From Pseudomonadota bacterium (lineage in GTDB: Bacteria; Pseudomonadota; Alphaproteobacteria; Rhizobiales; Beijerinckiaceae): a stretch of 41,839 bases of DNA. Below, one piece after another: positions 1-8,455 of the stretch. The stretch is taken from positions 1-41,839 of the forward strand of contig JAFAEL010000133.1 of NCBI GenBank assembly GCA_023423995.1. The letters run 5' to 3'. The position numbers were made by a program, and so were the translations under genes. The notes beneath the pieces are model-generated. The model was given only the letters and a program-made list of their open reading frames with translations. It ran no database searches and was not told the DNA's origin. Position 1 is the first letter of the stretch, and every line of letters starts with the position of its first letter.

Positions 1-270
1 CACGAACCGGGCGATCAGGTACCAGCCGGCATAGACCAGGAGCATCACGCCGCCGAAGATCGCGAACAGGGGCGCCTGGCCGAGCATCTGGCTTCGGGTG
101 GCGGATGCCGTCGCCACGAAGAGCGACGCGGGAAGCGCGAAGCTCATGACGAGGGTGTTCAGCGTCTCGACATGGTGGTTCTCGACCATTCCGCGGCGGC
201 CCGCGACGTAGCCCAATCCCAGGACGAAGAAGACCGGGGCCAGCGCCAGAACGATGACGTCGAAGGTCAT
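1..270 (-). CDS. mdcF: Malonate transporter, AEC family (partial, N-terminal 90 residues)
   Basis: Inner-membrane carrier of the auxin efflux carrier (AEC) family, expected to import malonate for the decarboxylase encoded upstream. The window edge cuts the gene, leaving the first 90 codons. They read MTFDVIVLALAPVFFVLGLG and continue with hydrophobic segments (about residues 3-20, 40-56 and 68-88) separated by short charged loops such as GRRGMVENHH, which fits the first helices of AEC carriers. The ATG at 270 overlaps the stop of mdcB by 4 nt (ATGA), so the two genes are translationally coupled. The family call comes from the visible N-terminus and the substrate from operon context. Confidence 0.8.
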   Translation of the reverse strand, partial: MTFDVIVLALAPVFFVLGLGYVAGRRGMVENHHVETLNTLVMSFALPASLFVATASATRSQMLGQAPLFAIFGGVMLLVYAGWYLIARFV

Positions 271-1145
271 GGGATCGTCCTTTCCTGGAGGTCGACGAAG
301 AGCGTCATGGCGAGAAGATCGGCGGAGCCGCCCGGGCTGAGCCGCCGGGCGACGAAGCTCTCGTGGATGGCTTTGGCGCGATCCCGCCAGCCGGACGCGC
401 CGACGCCGCCGGCGTCCAGGAAACGCTGCGCCGCCGCCTGCGCGAAGAGGAGACCGTCCGGACCGCCACGATGCAGGAGGTTCGTGTCCTCGACCGCCGC
501 GATCAGGGCGAAGCACGCCTCGACGCGCGCCGCCTCGGCATCGGCTGGCGCGGCCCGCCGGCCTCGTCGCAGGGTGGGCAGCCCGATCCGGTAGACGCTC
601 GGGAAGCCGAAGGCGGCTTCCATCCTGGCGCCGCCTGCGCCGAAGCGAAGCCGCGCCATGCTGCCATGGCTGCGCAGGAGGGTAGGGCCGTCGACGATCC
701 CGTCGCTCCAGAGACGGGCGACGATCTCGCCGAGCGGCAGGGTGGGATGGGTCCGTCGCGCCGCCCGGGCGCCTGCGGCGGCGCAGAGCAGGCCCAGGCC
801 GAAGATCGCCCCGCGATGCGTGTTCACGCCCGAGGTCGCAGCCCTCATGGCGGCTTCCGCCTCGAGGCCGATGATCCGGAGCCGGCTCATCCCGCACCCC
901 GTGGCGCCGGCCTCCGCCAGGTCTTCGAGGTGCGGCGTGATCGCCGCCGCGCTGTCCCGAAAGGTCGCCGCGTCCATGTCGGCATGACTGCCGGCATCGA
1001 CATGGCTCACGAGACCCGGCTTCGGATAGGTCTCGACCTCGAGGAGAAGGCATTGCGCCGCGCAGGCCGCGATCTCCGCCGCTTCGGTTGGGCGCGCTGG
1101 ACGCCGCCGGACGAGAACGGCTCGGGAGGGAAGGGCGGCGGTCAA
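267..1145 (-). CDS. mdcB: Triphosphoribosyl-dephospho-CoA synthase MdcB
   Basis: Makes 2'-(5''-triphosphoribosyl)-3'-dephospho-CoA from ATP and dephospho-CoA, the precursor of the malonate decarboxylase prosthetic group. The 292-residue protein has the CitG/MdcB family signatures: EVETYPKPGLVSHVDAGSH near residues 37-54 and SGVNTHRGAIFGLGLL near 105-120. The frame stays open upstream, but the sequence before residue 1 does not look like the family. I place the start at a TTG (1145) whose bases overlap the mdcG stop by 4 nt, giving the usual family length. MdcG downstream in the pathway transfers the product to the acyl carrier protein MdcC. Confidence 0.88.
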   Translation of the reverse strand: MTAALPSRAVLVRRRPARPTEAAEIAACAAQCLLLEVETYPKPGLVSHVDAGSHADMDAATFRDSAAAITPHLEDLAEAGATGCGMSRLRIIGLEAEAAMRAATSGVNTHRGAIFGLGLLCAAAGARAARRTHPTLPLGEIVARLWSDGIVDGPTLLRSHGSMARLRFGAGGARMEAAFGFPSVYRIGLPTLRRGRRAAPADAEAARVEACFALIAAVEDTNLLHRGGPDGLLFAQAAAQRFLDAGGVGASGWRDRAKAIHESFVARRLSPGGSADLLAMTLFVDLQERTIP

Positions 1146-1822
1146 TGGACGATCCTCGTGTCGCTGAAGCTTTCGCGGCGGAGGAGCGACACGCCCGCCA
1201 TCGTCTTCACGAGGACCTCCGGCGAGGCGCCCAGGAACTCGCGCCAGTTCACGGCTGCGCCGTCCGGTCGGATCAGCTCGCCGTCGATCCGCATGGGGGC
1301 TGCGGCTTCGATCGCGGCGAGGCTCTCGGCGAGTGCCTCCGGATCCGTCCCGCGGCCGAGATAGAGGAGGAGGTCGAGGTCGGAGCTGGCCGTCAGGTAG
1401 TCCAGTTCCGTGAGGCTCTGCCACGCCAGGCCTCCGAAGACCCGTGCCTCCGCGCCATGCCGCGATGCCAGCCTGCCGAGCCGCTCGAGGGTCGGCCACC
1501 AGGAGATCGGAGCGTCCCGGATGACCCCGCCGAGTTCCGGGGGCGGACAGACGGCCTCGATGTCACCAGGCCGCACGCGGAGCGAGAGCCGCCGCTTGCC
1601 GGCGGAGGGTGGGAGGGGCAGGCCGAGCGTGACGCCCGGCGCCTCTCCGGGAAGGGCGCGGCGCGTGACCAGCGGCAGGCCGCGCCTCGCCCAGGAGAGG
1701 ACGAGCGGCTCGACCGGCGAGCTGGCATGCGCGCTCAGCGCTCCGCGCCAGCCTTCCGGGCTGACGAAGACGAGCTGGTGGCGCTGGAGTTGGCGCTCAG
1801 AGCGATTGCACGGCGAGTTCAC
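1142..1822 (-). CDS. mdcG: Phosphoribosyl-dephospho-CoA transferase MdcG (holo-ACP synthase)
   Basis: Nucleotidyltransferase that attaches the phosphoribosyl-dephospho-CoA group to a serine of MdcC, converting apo- to holo-acyl carrier protein. The 226-residue product starts with RHQLVFVSPEGW near residues 14-25 and has the nucleotidyltransferase acid pair SSDLD at 146-150. WW near 108-109 and RVFGGLAWQSLT near 127-138 are typical of MdcG. The chosen GTG (1822) has a GGAG about 7 nt upstream and lies inside mdcE, a 26-nt overlap. No ATG, GTG or TTG exists in frame between that point and the first conserved residues. The next gene, mdcB, overlaps its stop by 4 nt. Confidence 0.85.
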   Translation of the reverse strand: MNSPCNRSERQLQRHQLVFVSPEGWRGALSAHASSPVEPLVLSWARRGLPLVTRRALPGEAPGVTLGLPLPPSAGKRRLSLRVRPGDIEAVCPPPELGGVIRDAPISWWPTLERLGRLASRHGAEARVFGGLAWQSLTELDYLTASSDLDLLLYLGRGTDPEALAESLAAIEAAAPMRIDGELIRPDGAAVNWREFLGASPEVLVKTMAGVSLLRRESFSDTRIVH

Positions 1823-2519
1823 GGACGCGCTCCGCAATGTCGGCTGCCTTGGGACGACCGGCGCGTTCCTTGCCGAGCGCGGCGCGGCGGTCCCGTGCAT
1901 CCGGTAGGTCGTCGAGGAGGGCGGCGAACTGGTCGGCGAGCGGCCGCGCCGGGTCCCAGACGAGGTGGACGGCTCCCGTCCGCATCAGGTTGTCGAGCCC
2001 GGGCGCGAAGACCGGCGTCGACTTGGCTTTCTCCGTCAGCACCTCGATCGAGAGCTTCGTCACTTTCGCCATGGAGGGCAGGTCCATGACGGCCGGGTCG
2101 GCTCCGGGGATGCCGACCAGCACGCGCGTGGCGAGGGCAGTCGCCAGGAACGCCCCGGCTGCCGAGTGGCCGTAGAGGATTCCGATCGTCGGCCGCCCCT
2201 GGAGGTCCGCGTAGATCAGGGTCTTTGCCAGGTGGGCCAGAAACTCGTTCAGCCCGAGCAATTCGTCCCGCTTGCTCATGCGCTGGCTGTCACTGTCCAC
2301 GATCACCAGGATCGGGCTGCTGCCGCCCCCGACCGAAGCCAGGACGTGCTTCGACAGCCGGATCGCTTCGTCGACGCCGAGGGGCGTCCGGTCAGCGACC
2401 CCGATCACGGTGGCGGCGCCACCGGATGGGAGCGGTGCGGAGCCAAGCAGGAGGCCACCCTCCGTGGCGATGTCGTGCCCGTCCGGGAAGAGCGAGGCGA
2501 GGATCTCAGCGAGCGTCAT
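1797..2519 (-). CDS. mdcE: Malonate decarboxylase gamma subunit MdcE
   Basis: Forms with MdcD the decarboxylase component that releases CO2 from malonyl-S-ACP and regenerates acetyl-S-ACP. The 240-residue protein has the carboxyltransferase/crotonase-like fold, with conserved VIVDSDSQRMSKRDELLGLNE at about 72-92 (shown in part) and the GHSAAGAFLATALA helix at 117-130 that lines the active site. Length fits the family. The ATG at 2519 lies inside mdcD (14-nt overlap), and the 3' end overlaps mdcG. Overlaps on both sides show a single co-translated operon. Confidence 0.92.
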   Translation of the reverse strand: MTLAEILASLFPDGHDIATEGGLLLGSAPLPSGGAATVIGVADRTPLGVDEAIRLSKHVLASVGGGSSPILVIVDSDSQRMSKRDELLGLNEFLAHLAKTLIYADLQGRPTIGILYGHSAAGAFLATALATRVLVGIPGADPAVMDLPSMAKVTKLSIEVLTEKAKSTPVFAPGLDNLMRTGAVHLVWDPARPLADQFAALLDDLPDARDRRAALGKERAGRPKAADIAERVRELAVQSL

Positions 2520-3450
2520 GGCTGGGCCTCCGGACCTTGTCGGCGAGGGCGATGAACTGGTCGGCGGGAAGCGCCGGCACGGCCTCCGGCTCCGGCACGC
2601 CTTCCGCGCGCCAGATGTCGACCGCGTCGGCGCAGGCGCCGAAGCGTTGGAGCCGATCCTCGAGCCGGACTTGCTCCGCCTCGACGGCCTGCAGGCCGAA
2701 ATGGCCGGACGATGCCAGCAGGTGGAGCGCGACTTTCCTGAAGGCCTCCACGGTGTCGTCGACGAACATCTCGGCGGCGCCGAGCAGGCGTCGATGCTTG
2801 CCGCCCATGGTGCGCCAGACGAGCGCGCGGTCGCGGGAATCGAATTCCTCGACGCCGCGGTTCGTCTCGATCACCTCCGGGCCGGAGACTGCGATGCGGC
2901 CCTGTTCGGAAACCGCCAGCGCCGAGCAGCAGCCAGAGATGAGACCGCCGCCGCCATAGCAGCCGGCACGGCCGCCGATGAGCCCCACGACGGGCACGCC
3001 GGCGAGGCGCGCCTCGACCACGGCCCGCATGATCTCGGCGATGGCGAGCTCGCCCGCATTCGCCTCCTGGAGGCGGACGCCGCCCGTATCGAACAGGATC
3101 AGCACCGGGACGGAGCCGAGGTCCCGTGCCGCGTGGAGCAGCCCGGTCAGCTTCGCGCCGTGGACCTCGCCAAAGGCGCCGCCCATGAAGCGCCCCTCCT
3201 GGGCCGCGACGAAGACGGGCTTGCCGGCGAGCATGCCCCGTCCGACGACGATCCCGTCATCGAACTGTTCGGGAAGGTCGAAGACGCGCAGATGCGGGCT
3301 CACTTCCCGCTTCTCGGGTCCGATGAACTCGGCGAAGCTCCCGGGATCGAGCAGGAGCCCGACCCGGGCGCGCGCGGAGCTTTCGTACCAGCTGATCGCG
3401 CGGTTTGGCTCGGCATTCGGCTCTGACAGAGGCCGCTCGGCGGGGTTCAT
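2506..3450 (-). CDS. mdcD: Malonate decarboxylase beta subunit MdcD
   Basis: Carboxyltransferase-like subunit that pairs with MdcE to decarboxylate malonyl-S-ACP. The 314-residue protein has family-typical stretches: ISWYESSARARVGLLLDPGSF near residues 20-40, the glycine-rich oxyanion region GRAGCYGGGGLISGCCSALA near 150-170, and ISGPEVIETNRGVEEFDSRD-type sequence after it. The start is the ATG at 3450 (MNPAERPLSE), which overlaps the mdcC stop as ATGA. The frame is open further upstream, but that sequence is Arg/Pro-rich noise in the shadow of mdcC. Cytoplasmic part of the MdcACDE complex. Confidence 0.92.
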   Translation of the reverse strand: MNPAERPLSEPNAEPNRAISWYESSARARVGLLLDPGSFAEFIGPEKREVSPHLRVFDLPEQFDDGIVVGRGMLAGKPVFVAAQEGRFMGGAFGEVHGAKLTGLLHAARDLGSVPVLILFDTGGVRLQEANAGELAIAEIMRAVVEARLAGVPVVGLIGGRAGCYGGGGLISGCCSALAVSEQGRIAVSGPEVIETNRGVEEFDSRDRALVWRTMGGKHRRLLGAAEMFVDDTVEAFRKVALHLLASSGHFGLQAVEAEQVRLEDRLQRFGACADAVDIWRAEGVPEPEAVPALPADQFIALADKVRRPSHDAR

Positions 3451-3761
3451 GCGTCGTCCTCCATGAGGCGTGCCGCCTGGGCGAGGCGGAGCGAAACGGT
3501 GTCCGGGCGAGCACCGCCGTCGTTGATCGAGAAGCGCAGGCCGCCGGGCGCATAGCGCTCGACGAAGTCCGAGATGACGGCCTCCCACACCTCGACGAAG
3601 CCTTCGGCAGCCGTCCTGATCTCCACCTGGCATTCGGTCCCCGGCAGGACGCGCTCGGCGAGCACCTCGAGATTGCCGGATGCGACCACGCCCGTGATGG
3701 CGCTCGGCCTCGTTCCTCGCGCCGGCCGGCTCGTGCTGTGGCGGAAGCTGAGATCTTCCAT
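3447..3761 (-). CDS. mdcC: Malonate decarboxylase acyl carrier protein (delta subunit) MdcC
   Basis: Small acyl carrier protein (104 residues) that carries acetyl and malonyl groups on a phosphoribosyl-dephospho-CoA arm. The conserved attachment context GVVASGNLEVL is visible, with Ser28 the likely modified residue by analogy to characterised MdcC proteins. I start at the ATG at 3761 (MEDLSF), which has GAGGAG about 10 nt upstream, rather than at an in-frame ATG six codons earlier. The gap to mdcA is 14 nt and the stop overlaps mdcD. It needs MdcB and MdcG, both encoded downstream, for activation. Confidence 0.9.
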   Translation of the reverse strand: MEDLSFRHSTSRPARGTRPSAITGVVASGNLEVLAERVLPGTECQVEIRTAAEGFVEVWEAVISDFVERYAPGGLRFSINDGGARPDTVSLRLAQAARLMEDDA

Positions 3762-3775
3762 GGCGGTTCGTCTCC

Positions 3776-5422
3776 TCACCAGTTCCGGAATTTCGACGGG
3801 GGCGCGTAGAGGCCGCCCGACCAGCGGACGAGATCCTTGATGGAGTGTGCGGCCAGCATGCTTCTGTCCGCGTCGAGCGGATCGATGCCGAGATCTTCCG
3901 GGCGGCGGATCACGCCCCGCTCGCGCAGGCGCTGCACCATCGCACGGTCCCGCGTCCGGCCGACCTCCGTGTAGCCGGCAACCCCACGGATCGCCTGTTC
4001 CCGCTCCGCGGCGCTCCGGCAGAGGAGCAGGTTCGCGATGCCTTCCTCGGTGAGGATGTGAGTGACGTCGTCGCCGTAGATCATCACGGGCGCGAGCTCG
4101 AGCTTCAGCTTCTCGGCGAGCGCGAGTGCGTCGAGCTGTTCGACGAAGAGCGGCGCGTTCTTCTCTCCAAAGGTCTCGCCGATCTGCACCACGAGCTTCC
4201 GCCCTCGCCGCAGCGGCGCCGGCCCGTCGGGATCGGCCTCCCTCCCGGCCTGCAGCCAGGGCTCGCTCGGATGGCGTCGCCCGCGGGCGTCGGAGCCCAT
4301 GTTCGGCGCTCCGCCGAAGCCCGCGATGCGGGAGGTCGTGACCGTCGAGGAGTTGCCCTGCAGGTCGATCTGCAGGGTTGATCCGATGAACATGTCGCAG
4401 GCATAGAGGCCCGCCGTCTGCGAGAAGGCGCGGTTCGAGCGTAGCGAGCCGTCCGGCCCGGTGAAGAAGACGTCCGTGCGGGCCCGGATGTAATCATCCA
4501 TCCCGACTTCCGAGCCGAAGCAGTGGATCTGCTCGACCCAGCCGGATTCGATCGCCGGGATCAGGGCCGGGTGCGGGTTCAGGGCGAAGTGCGTGGCGAC
4601 CTTGCCCTTGAGGCCGAGCTTCTCGCCATAGGTCGGCAGGAGCAGCTCGATGGCCGCCGTGCTGAAGCCGATTCCGTGGTTCAGCCGGCGCACGCCGTAG
4701 GGCGCGTAGATCCCCTTGAGCGCCAGCATGGCGGTGAGGATCTGCGTCTCGGTGATCGCCGCCGGATCGCGGGTGAAGAGCGGCTCGACGAAGAACGGCT
4801 TCTTCGCCTGGACGACGAAATTCACCCGGTCACCTGGGATATCGACGCGCGGAACGCGGTCCACGAGCTCGTTCACCTGGGCGATGACGATGCCGTCCTT
4901 GAAGGCCGTCGCCTCGACCACGGTCGGCGTGTCTTCGGTATTCGGGCCCGTATAGAGGTTGCCATCCCGGTCGGCGCTGACCGCCGCGATCAGGGCGAGG
5001 TTCGGCGTGAGGTCGACGAAGTAGCGGGCGAAGAGCTCGAGATAGGTATGGACGGCGCCGAGCTCGATCTTGCCGCCGAAGAGCATCGCGGCGATGCGCG
5101 CCGATTGCGGGCCGGAATAGGCGTAGTCGAGCTTCTTCGCGACGCCGCGCTCGAACAGATCGAGGTGGTCGGGCAGCACCACCCCGGACTGCACCATGTG
5201 CAGGTTGTTCACTTTCGCGAGATCGACCGCGAGGAGGGCGCCGCTGAGCAGGTCCGCCTGCTTCTGGTTGTCGCCTTCGAGGCAGACGCGATCTCCCGGA
5301 CGCAGGACCGCCTCGAGAAGCCGGGTCGTGTCCTCAGCTGCAACGATCTTGCCCTGCGCGACCTTCGAACCTGCCTCGAGGCGGGTATCCCGCTCGACGC
5401 GGCGCTGGTTCCAGATGCTCAT
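3776..5422 (-). CDS. mdcA: Malonate decarboxylase alpha subunit MdcA (acetyl-S-ACP:malonate ACP transferase)
   Basis: Catalyses exchange of acetyl for malonate on the acyl carrier protein, the first step of the decarboxylation cycle. The 548-residue length matches the family. Landmarks include WNQRRVERDTR at the N-terminus, the stretch GDRVCLEGDNQKQADLL near 43-59, and the strongly conserved FGGAPNMGSDARGRRHPSEP block in the C-terminal half. The ATG at 5422 has AGGAG 6 nt upstream. It is the first gene of the minus-strand mdc operon and is divergent from the Mo-hydroxylase/sox operon. No mdcR-type regulator lies next to it. Confidence 0.94.
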   Translation of the reverse strand: MSIWNQRRVERDTRLEAGSKVAQGKIVAAEDTTRLLEAVLRPGDRVCLEGDNQKQADLLSGALLAVDLAKVNNLHMVQSGVVLPDHLDLFERGVAKKLDYAYSGPQSARIAAMLFGGKIELGAVHTYLELFARYFVDLTPNLALIAAVSADRDGNLYTGPNTEDTPTVVEATAFKDGIVIAQVNELVDRVPRVDIPGDRVNFVVQAKKPFFVEPLFTRDPAAITETQILTAMLALKGIYAPYGVRRLNHGIGFSTAAIELLLPTYGEKLGLKGKVATHFALNPHPALIPAIESGWVEQIHCFGSEVGMDDYIRARTDVFFTGPDGSLRSNRAFSQTAGLYACDMFIGSTLQIDLQGNSSTVTTSRIAGFGGAPNMGSDARGRRHPSEPWLQAGREADPDGPAPLRRGRKLVVQIGETFGEKNAPLFVEQLDALALAEKLKLELAPVMIYGDDVTHILTEEGIANLLLCRSAAEREQAIRGVAGYTEVGRTRDRAMVQRLRERGVIRRPEDLGIDPLDADRSMLAAHSIKDLVRWSGGLYAPPSKFRNW

Positions 5423-5783
5423 GCTGCTGCTCCTGCGGCGCGCGCGGCCACGATCCCCCGGTGCTCCGCCAGAGAGGTCGGCGGGGTACTGGCCGTGTCC
5501 GCAAGGTCAGGTCTGAAGGCCGTCATCGCCGGGCTCCCGGTGCTCACGCAGCGAGATCTGGGGCGCGGGACGCGGCTTGTTTTGTGCAATGGAACTCTGA
5601 TTGCCGGTTCGCACTACGCCGATGTTGCAGAGCGCGGTTTGCGCGGAGCTCTACGGAGCCGGAGATCCCGGATCCGGCTCGCCAGGGGCGACGATCCTTC
5701 GCCCGTGCCTCGCCGTCGCCACAACTCGGATTTGACTTCGTCCAAATCCAACTGATGATCCCCGAGACCTGAGGAGACGCCGA
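5423..5783. promoter_or_regulatory. Divergent control region between mdc and the Mo-hydroxylase/sox operon
   Basis: A 361-nt stretch without a convincing gene separates two divergently transcribed operons. It must hold promoters for both. It includes a relatively AT-rich patch around 5577-5620 and the inverted repeat listed separately at 5728-5749. A GAGGAG ribosome binding site lies at 5771-5776, about 8 nt before the ATG at 5784. I could not fix the mdcA promoter with confidence. Confidence 0.6.
5728..5749 (+). promoter_or_regulatory. Perfect inverted repeat, candidate operator overlapping a -35-like box
   Basis: GGATTTG-N8-CAAATCC: two perfect 7-bp arms at 5728-5734 and 5743-5749, centred about 45 nt upstream of the ATG at 5784. 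The left arm overlaps TTGACT (5732-5737), a plausible -35 element, with a weak GATGAT-like -10 about 17 nt downstream. No U-run follows and the flanking operon starts just after, so an operator is more likely than a terminator. The cognate regulator is not in the window. Confidence 0.5.
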
Positions 5784-6251
5784 ATGCCGCGATTGAACGT
5801 CAACGGGACCGTTCGGGACATCGAAGTGGAGCCGGACACGCCGCTTCTCTGGGTCATCCGCGAGCAGATCGGGCTCACGGGCACCAAGTACGGCTGCGGC
5901 GTCGCGCAATGCGGTGCCTGCACGGTGCATATCGACGGCGCCGCGATCCGCGCCTGCACCATGCCGGTCTCGGCGATCACCGAGGACCAGAAGATCGTCA
6001 CGATCGAGGGGCTGTCGCCGGACGGCTCGCACCCGGTCCAGAAGGCGTGGCTGGCGCTGGACGTACCGCAATGCGGCTTCTGCCAGCCCGGCATGATCAT
6101 GGCCGCCTCGGCGCTCCTGGCCCAGACGCCCAAGCCTACCGACGAGCAGATCCGCTCGGAGATCACGAATATCTGCCGCTGCGGGACCTACAACCGGGTC
6201 CTCGCGGGAGTGAAGCTCGCCGCCGAGGGCGGCGAGGTCGGCCGCGGCTGA
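5784..6251 (+). CDS. (2Fe-2S) subunit of an IorA/CoxS-type molybdenum hydroxylase
   Basis: Electron-transfer subunit of a xanthine oxidase-family dehydrogenase. The 155-residue protein contains an N-terminal plant-ferredoxin cluster (Cys38, Cys43, Cys46, Cys58 in KYGCGVAQCGACTVHIDG and the following loop) and a second helical cluster (Cys97, Cys100, Cys131, Cys133 in CGFCQPGMIM and CRCGTYNRV). Length and motif order match IorA, CoxS and XdhC-like small subunits. GAGGAG precedes the ATG. It is followed after 11 nt by the molybdopterin subunit and is the first gene of an operon that continues into the sox genes. It has no signal peptide of its own, so it would be co-exported with its Tat-carrying partner. 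Confidence 0.93.
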   Translation: MPRLNVNGTVRDIEVEPDTPLLWVIREQIGLTGTKYGCGVAQCGACTVHIDGAAIRACTMPVSAITEDQKIVTIEGLSPDGSHPVQKAWLALDVPQCGFCQPGMIMAASALLAQTPKPTDEQIRSEITNICRCGTYNRVLAGVKLAAEGGEVGRG

Positions 6252-6262
6252 GGGAGAGCGAT

Positions 6263-8455
6263 ATGACCGAGCTTCACGCTTCCGCCGCCGCCCTCTCGCG
6301 CCGCGGCTTCCTGGCCAGCACGGCCGCCGTGGCAGGCGGCCTTAGCCTCGGCTTTCACCTGCCGCTCGACGAGGCGGCGGCGCAGACCGCTCCGGGCTCC
6401 CCGGAGGTGAATGCCTGGGTGGTAATTCGCCCGGACGAGACGGTCGTGGTCCGCGTGGCCCGGTCCGAGATGGGGCAGGGCACGCTCACCGGCCTCGCCC
6501 AACTCGTGGCCGAGGAGCTCGAATGCGACTGGTCGAAGGTCACGACCGAATACCCGACCCCCGGCCAGAGCCTCGCGCGCAACCGGGTCTGGGGCAACTT
6601 CTCGACCGGCGGCAGCCGCGGCGTACGGGAATCGCACGAGTACATGCGCCAGGGCGGCGCGGCGGCGCGCATCATGCTGGTCCAGGCCGCCGCGAATGGC
6701 TGGGGCGTGCCGGCATCCGAGTGCCGGGTCCAGAAAGGCGTCATCTCGCATCCCGGCTCGGGACGTTCGACGACCTACGGCAAGGTCGCCGAGGCGGCGG
6801 CGAAGATCGAGCCGCCCAAGGAGATCAAGCTCAAGGACCCGAAGGACTGGACGATCGCCGGAAAGCCCCTGCCGCGGCTCGACACGGCCGAGAAGCTCAC
6901 CGGCAAGCAGGTCTACGGCATGGACCTGAAGCTGCCGGGCATGCTGAACGCGGCCATCAAGGATTGCCCGGTCTTCGGCGGCAAGGTCGCGAGCTTCGAC
7001 GCCAAGGCCGTCGAGGGGATGCCCGGGGTGAAGAAGGTCCTCCAGGTCGGGGACACGGCGGTCGCGGTGGTCGCCGACACCTGGTGGCGGGCGAAGACGG
7101 CGCTCGACGCCCTTCCGGTCACCTGGGACGATGGTCCGAACGCGAAGGTCTCGAGCGAGACCATCATGGCGACCCTGAAGGAGGGGCTCGACGCCAAGGA
7201 GGCCTTCATCGGCAACCAGAACGGCGACGCGGCCGGTGCGATCGCCGGCGCGGCGAAGAAGGTCGAGGCGGTCTACGGCTACCCCTTCCAGAACCACGCC
7301 ACGATGGAGGTGATGAACGCCACCGCGATCTGGACGCCGGACCGGTGCGAGCTCTGGACGCCCACGCAGAACGGCGAGGCGGCGCTGGCGGCGACCTCGG
7401 AGGCGGCGGGCCTGCCCGCAAGCAAGTGCGACGTCTACAAGATCCATCTCGGCGGCGGCTTCGGCCGGCGCGGCGCAGCGCATGACTGGGTGCGCCAGGT
7501 CGTGCTCATCGCCAAGGAGATGCCGGGCACGCCCGTCAAGCTGATCTGGTCTCGCGAAGAGGACATGGTCCACGGCAAGTACCACCCGATCACGCAGTGC
7601 AAGCTGGTGGGCGGGCTGGACGACAAGGGCGACCTCGTCGGCCTCCACATGCGCATCTCGGGCCAGTCGATCCTGGCCGGGCTGTTGCCGCAGAACCTGC
7701 AGAACGGGCGCGACCCGGTCACCTTCCAGGGTCTCAACCCGAGCGGAGCCGAGGCCGCGATCGGCTACACGGTGCCGAACATCCTGATCGACCACGCCAT
7801 GCGCAACCCGCATGTGCCGCCGGGCTTCTGGCGCGGCGTGAACACGAACCCGAATGCCATCTACCTCGAAAGCTTCATGGACGAGCTCGCCCATGCGGCC
7901 GGGCAGGACCCGCTCGAGTTCCGGCGCAAGCTGATGACGAAGCACCCGAAGCACCTCGCCGTGCTGAACGCCGTCGCCGAGCGTGCCGGCTGGGGCAAGC
8001 CGATGCCGGCCGGCAGCGGGCGCGGCATCGCGCAGATCATGGGCTTCGGCAGCTACACGGCCGCGGTCGCGGAGGTGTCCGTGAGCGACGGCGGCGTGCT
8101 CAAGATCCACCGCATCGTCGCCGCGACCGACCCCGGCTACGCCGTGAACCCGCAGCAGATCGAGGCGCAGGTGGAGGGCTCGTTCGTCTATGGCCTGTCC
8201 GCGGCGCTCTATGGCGAGTGCACGGTGCAGGACGGCAAGATCGTGGAGCAGAACTTCGACAGCTACCAGGTGCTGCGCCTGGACGAGATGCCGAAGGTCG
8301 AGACGATCGTGATGCCGTCCGGCGGGTTCTGGGGTGGGGTCGGCGAACCCACCATCGCGGTAGCGGCCCCCGCGGTCCTCAACGCGATCTTCGCGGCCAC
8401 CGGCAAGCGCGTCCGGCAGATCCCGATCAAGAACACGGATCTGCGCCGCGCGTGA
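6263..8455 (+). CDS. Molybdopterin-binding subunit of an IorB-type molybdenum hydroxylase, Tat-exported
   Basis: Catalytic subunit (730 residues) of a xanthine oxidase-family enzyme of the isoquinoline/aldehyde oxidoreductase (IorB) branch. A Tat signal is clear (LSRRGFLAST at 11-20, then a hydrophobic core). Cofactor motifs include MGQGTLTGLAQLVAEEL, HLGGGFGRRGAAHD, PPGFWRGVNTNPNAIYLESF and the C-terminal GGVGEPTIAVAAPA, where the Glu is the expected catalytic base. The loop PPGFWRGV is IorB-like, not the AYRCSFR or AYRGAGR loops of CO dehydrogenases. AGGGAG precedes the ATG. The stop overlaps the next ATG by 1 nt. The substrate is unknown; its place in a sox operon is unusual. Confidence 0.92.
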   Translation: MTELHASAAALSRRGFLASTAAVAGGLSLGFHLPLDEAAAQTAPGSPEVNAWVVIRPDETVVVRVARSEMGQGTLTGLAQLVAEELECDWSKVTTEYPTPGQSLARNRVWGNFSTGGSRGVRESHEYMRQGGAAARIMLVQAAANGWGVPASECRVQKGVISHPGSGRSTTYGKVAEAAAKIEPPKEIKLKDPKDWTIAGKPLPRLDTAEKLTGKQVYGMDLKLPGMLNAAIKDCPVFGGKVASFDAKAVEGMPGVKKVLQVGDTAVAVVADTWWRAKTALDALPVTWDDGPNAKVSSETIMATLKEGLDAKEAFIGNQNGDAAGAIAGAAKKVEAVYGYPFQNHATMEVMNATAIWTPDRCELWTPTQNGEAALAATSEAAGLPASKCDVYKIHLGGGFGRRGAAHDWVRQVVLIAKEMPGTPVKLIWSREEDMVHGKYHPITQCKLVGGLDDKGDLVGLHMRISGQSILAGLLPQNLQNGRDPVTFQGLNPSGAEAAIGYTVPNILIDHAMRNPHVPPGFWRGVNTNPNAIYLESFMDELAHAAGQDPLEFRRKLMTKHPKHLAVLNAVAERAGWGKPMPAGSGRGIAQIMGFGSYTAAVAEVSVSDGGVLKIHRIVAATDPGYAVNPQQIEAQVEGSFVYGLSAALYGECTVQDGKIVEQNFDSYQVLRLDEMPKVETIVMPSGGFWGGVGEPTIAVAAPAVLNAIFAATGKRVRQIPIKNTDLRRA

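Noticed and set aside
5577..5620. A possible MdcY/GntR-type operator (ATTGCACAAAAC on the minus strand) before mdcA
   Set aside because: The similarity to known GntR-type malonate operators is partial and one-sided; no second half-site is visible.
6188..8110. A 640-codon open frame antisense to the molybdopterin subunit gene
   Set aside because: It is rich in Arg, Ala, Asp and His with no recognisable domain, and results from the high third-position GC of the real gene on the plus strand, which has clear cofactor motifs.
6263..8455. The Mo-hydroxylase as a carbon monoxide dehydrogenase large subunit
   Set aside because: The active-site loop reads PPGFWRGV instead of AYRCSFR or AYRGAGR, a Tat leader is present, and no coxM-type FAD subunit accompanies it.
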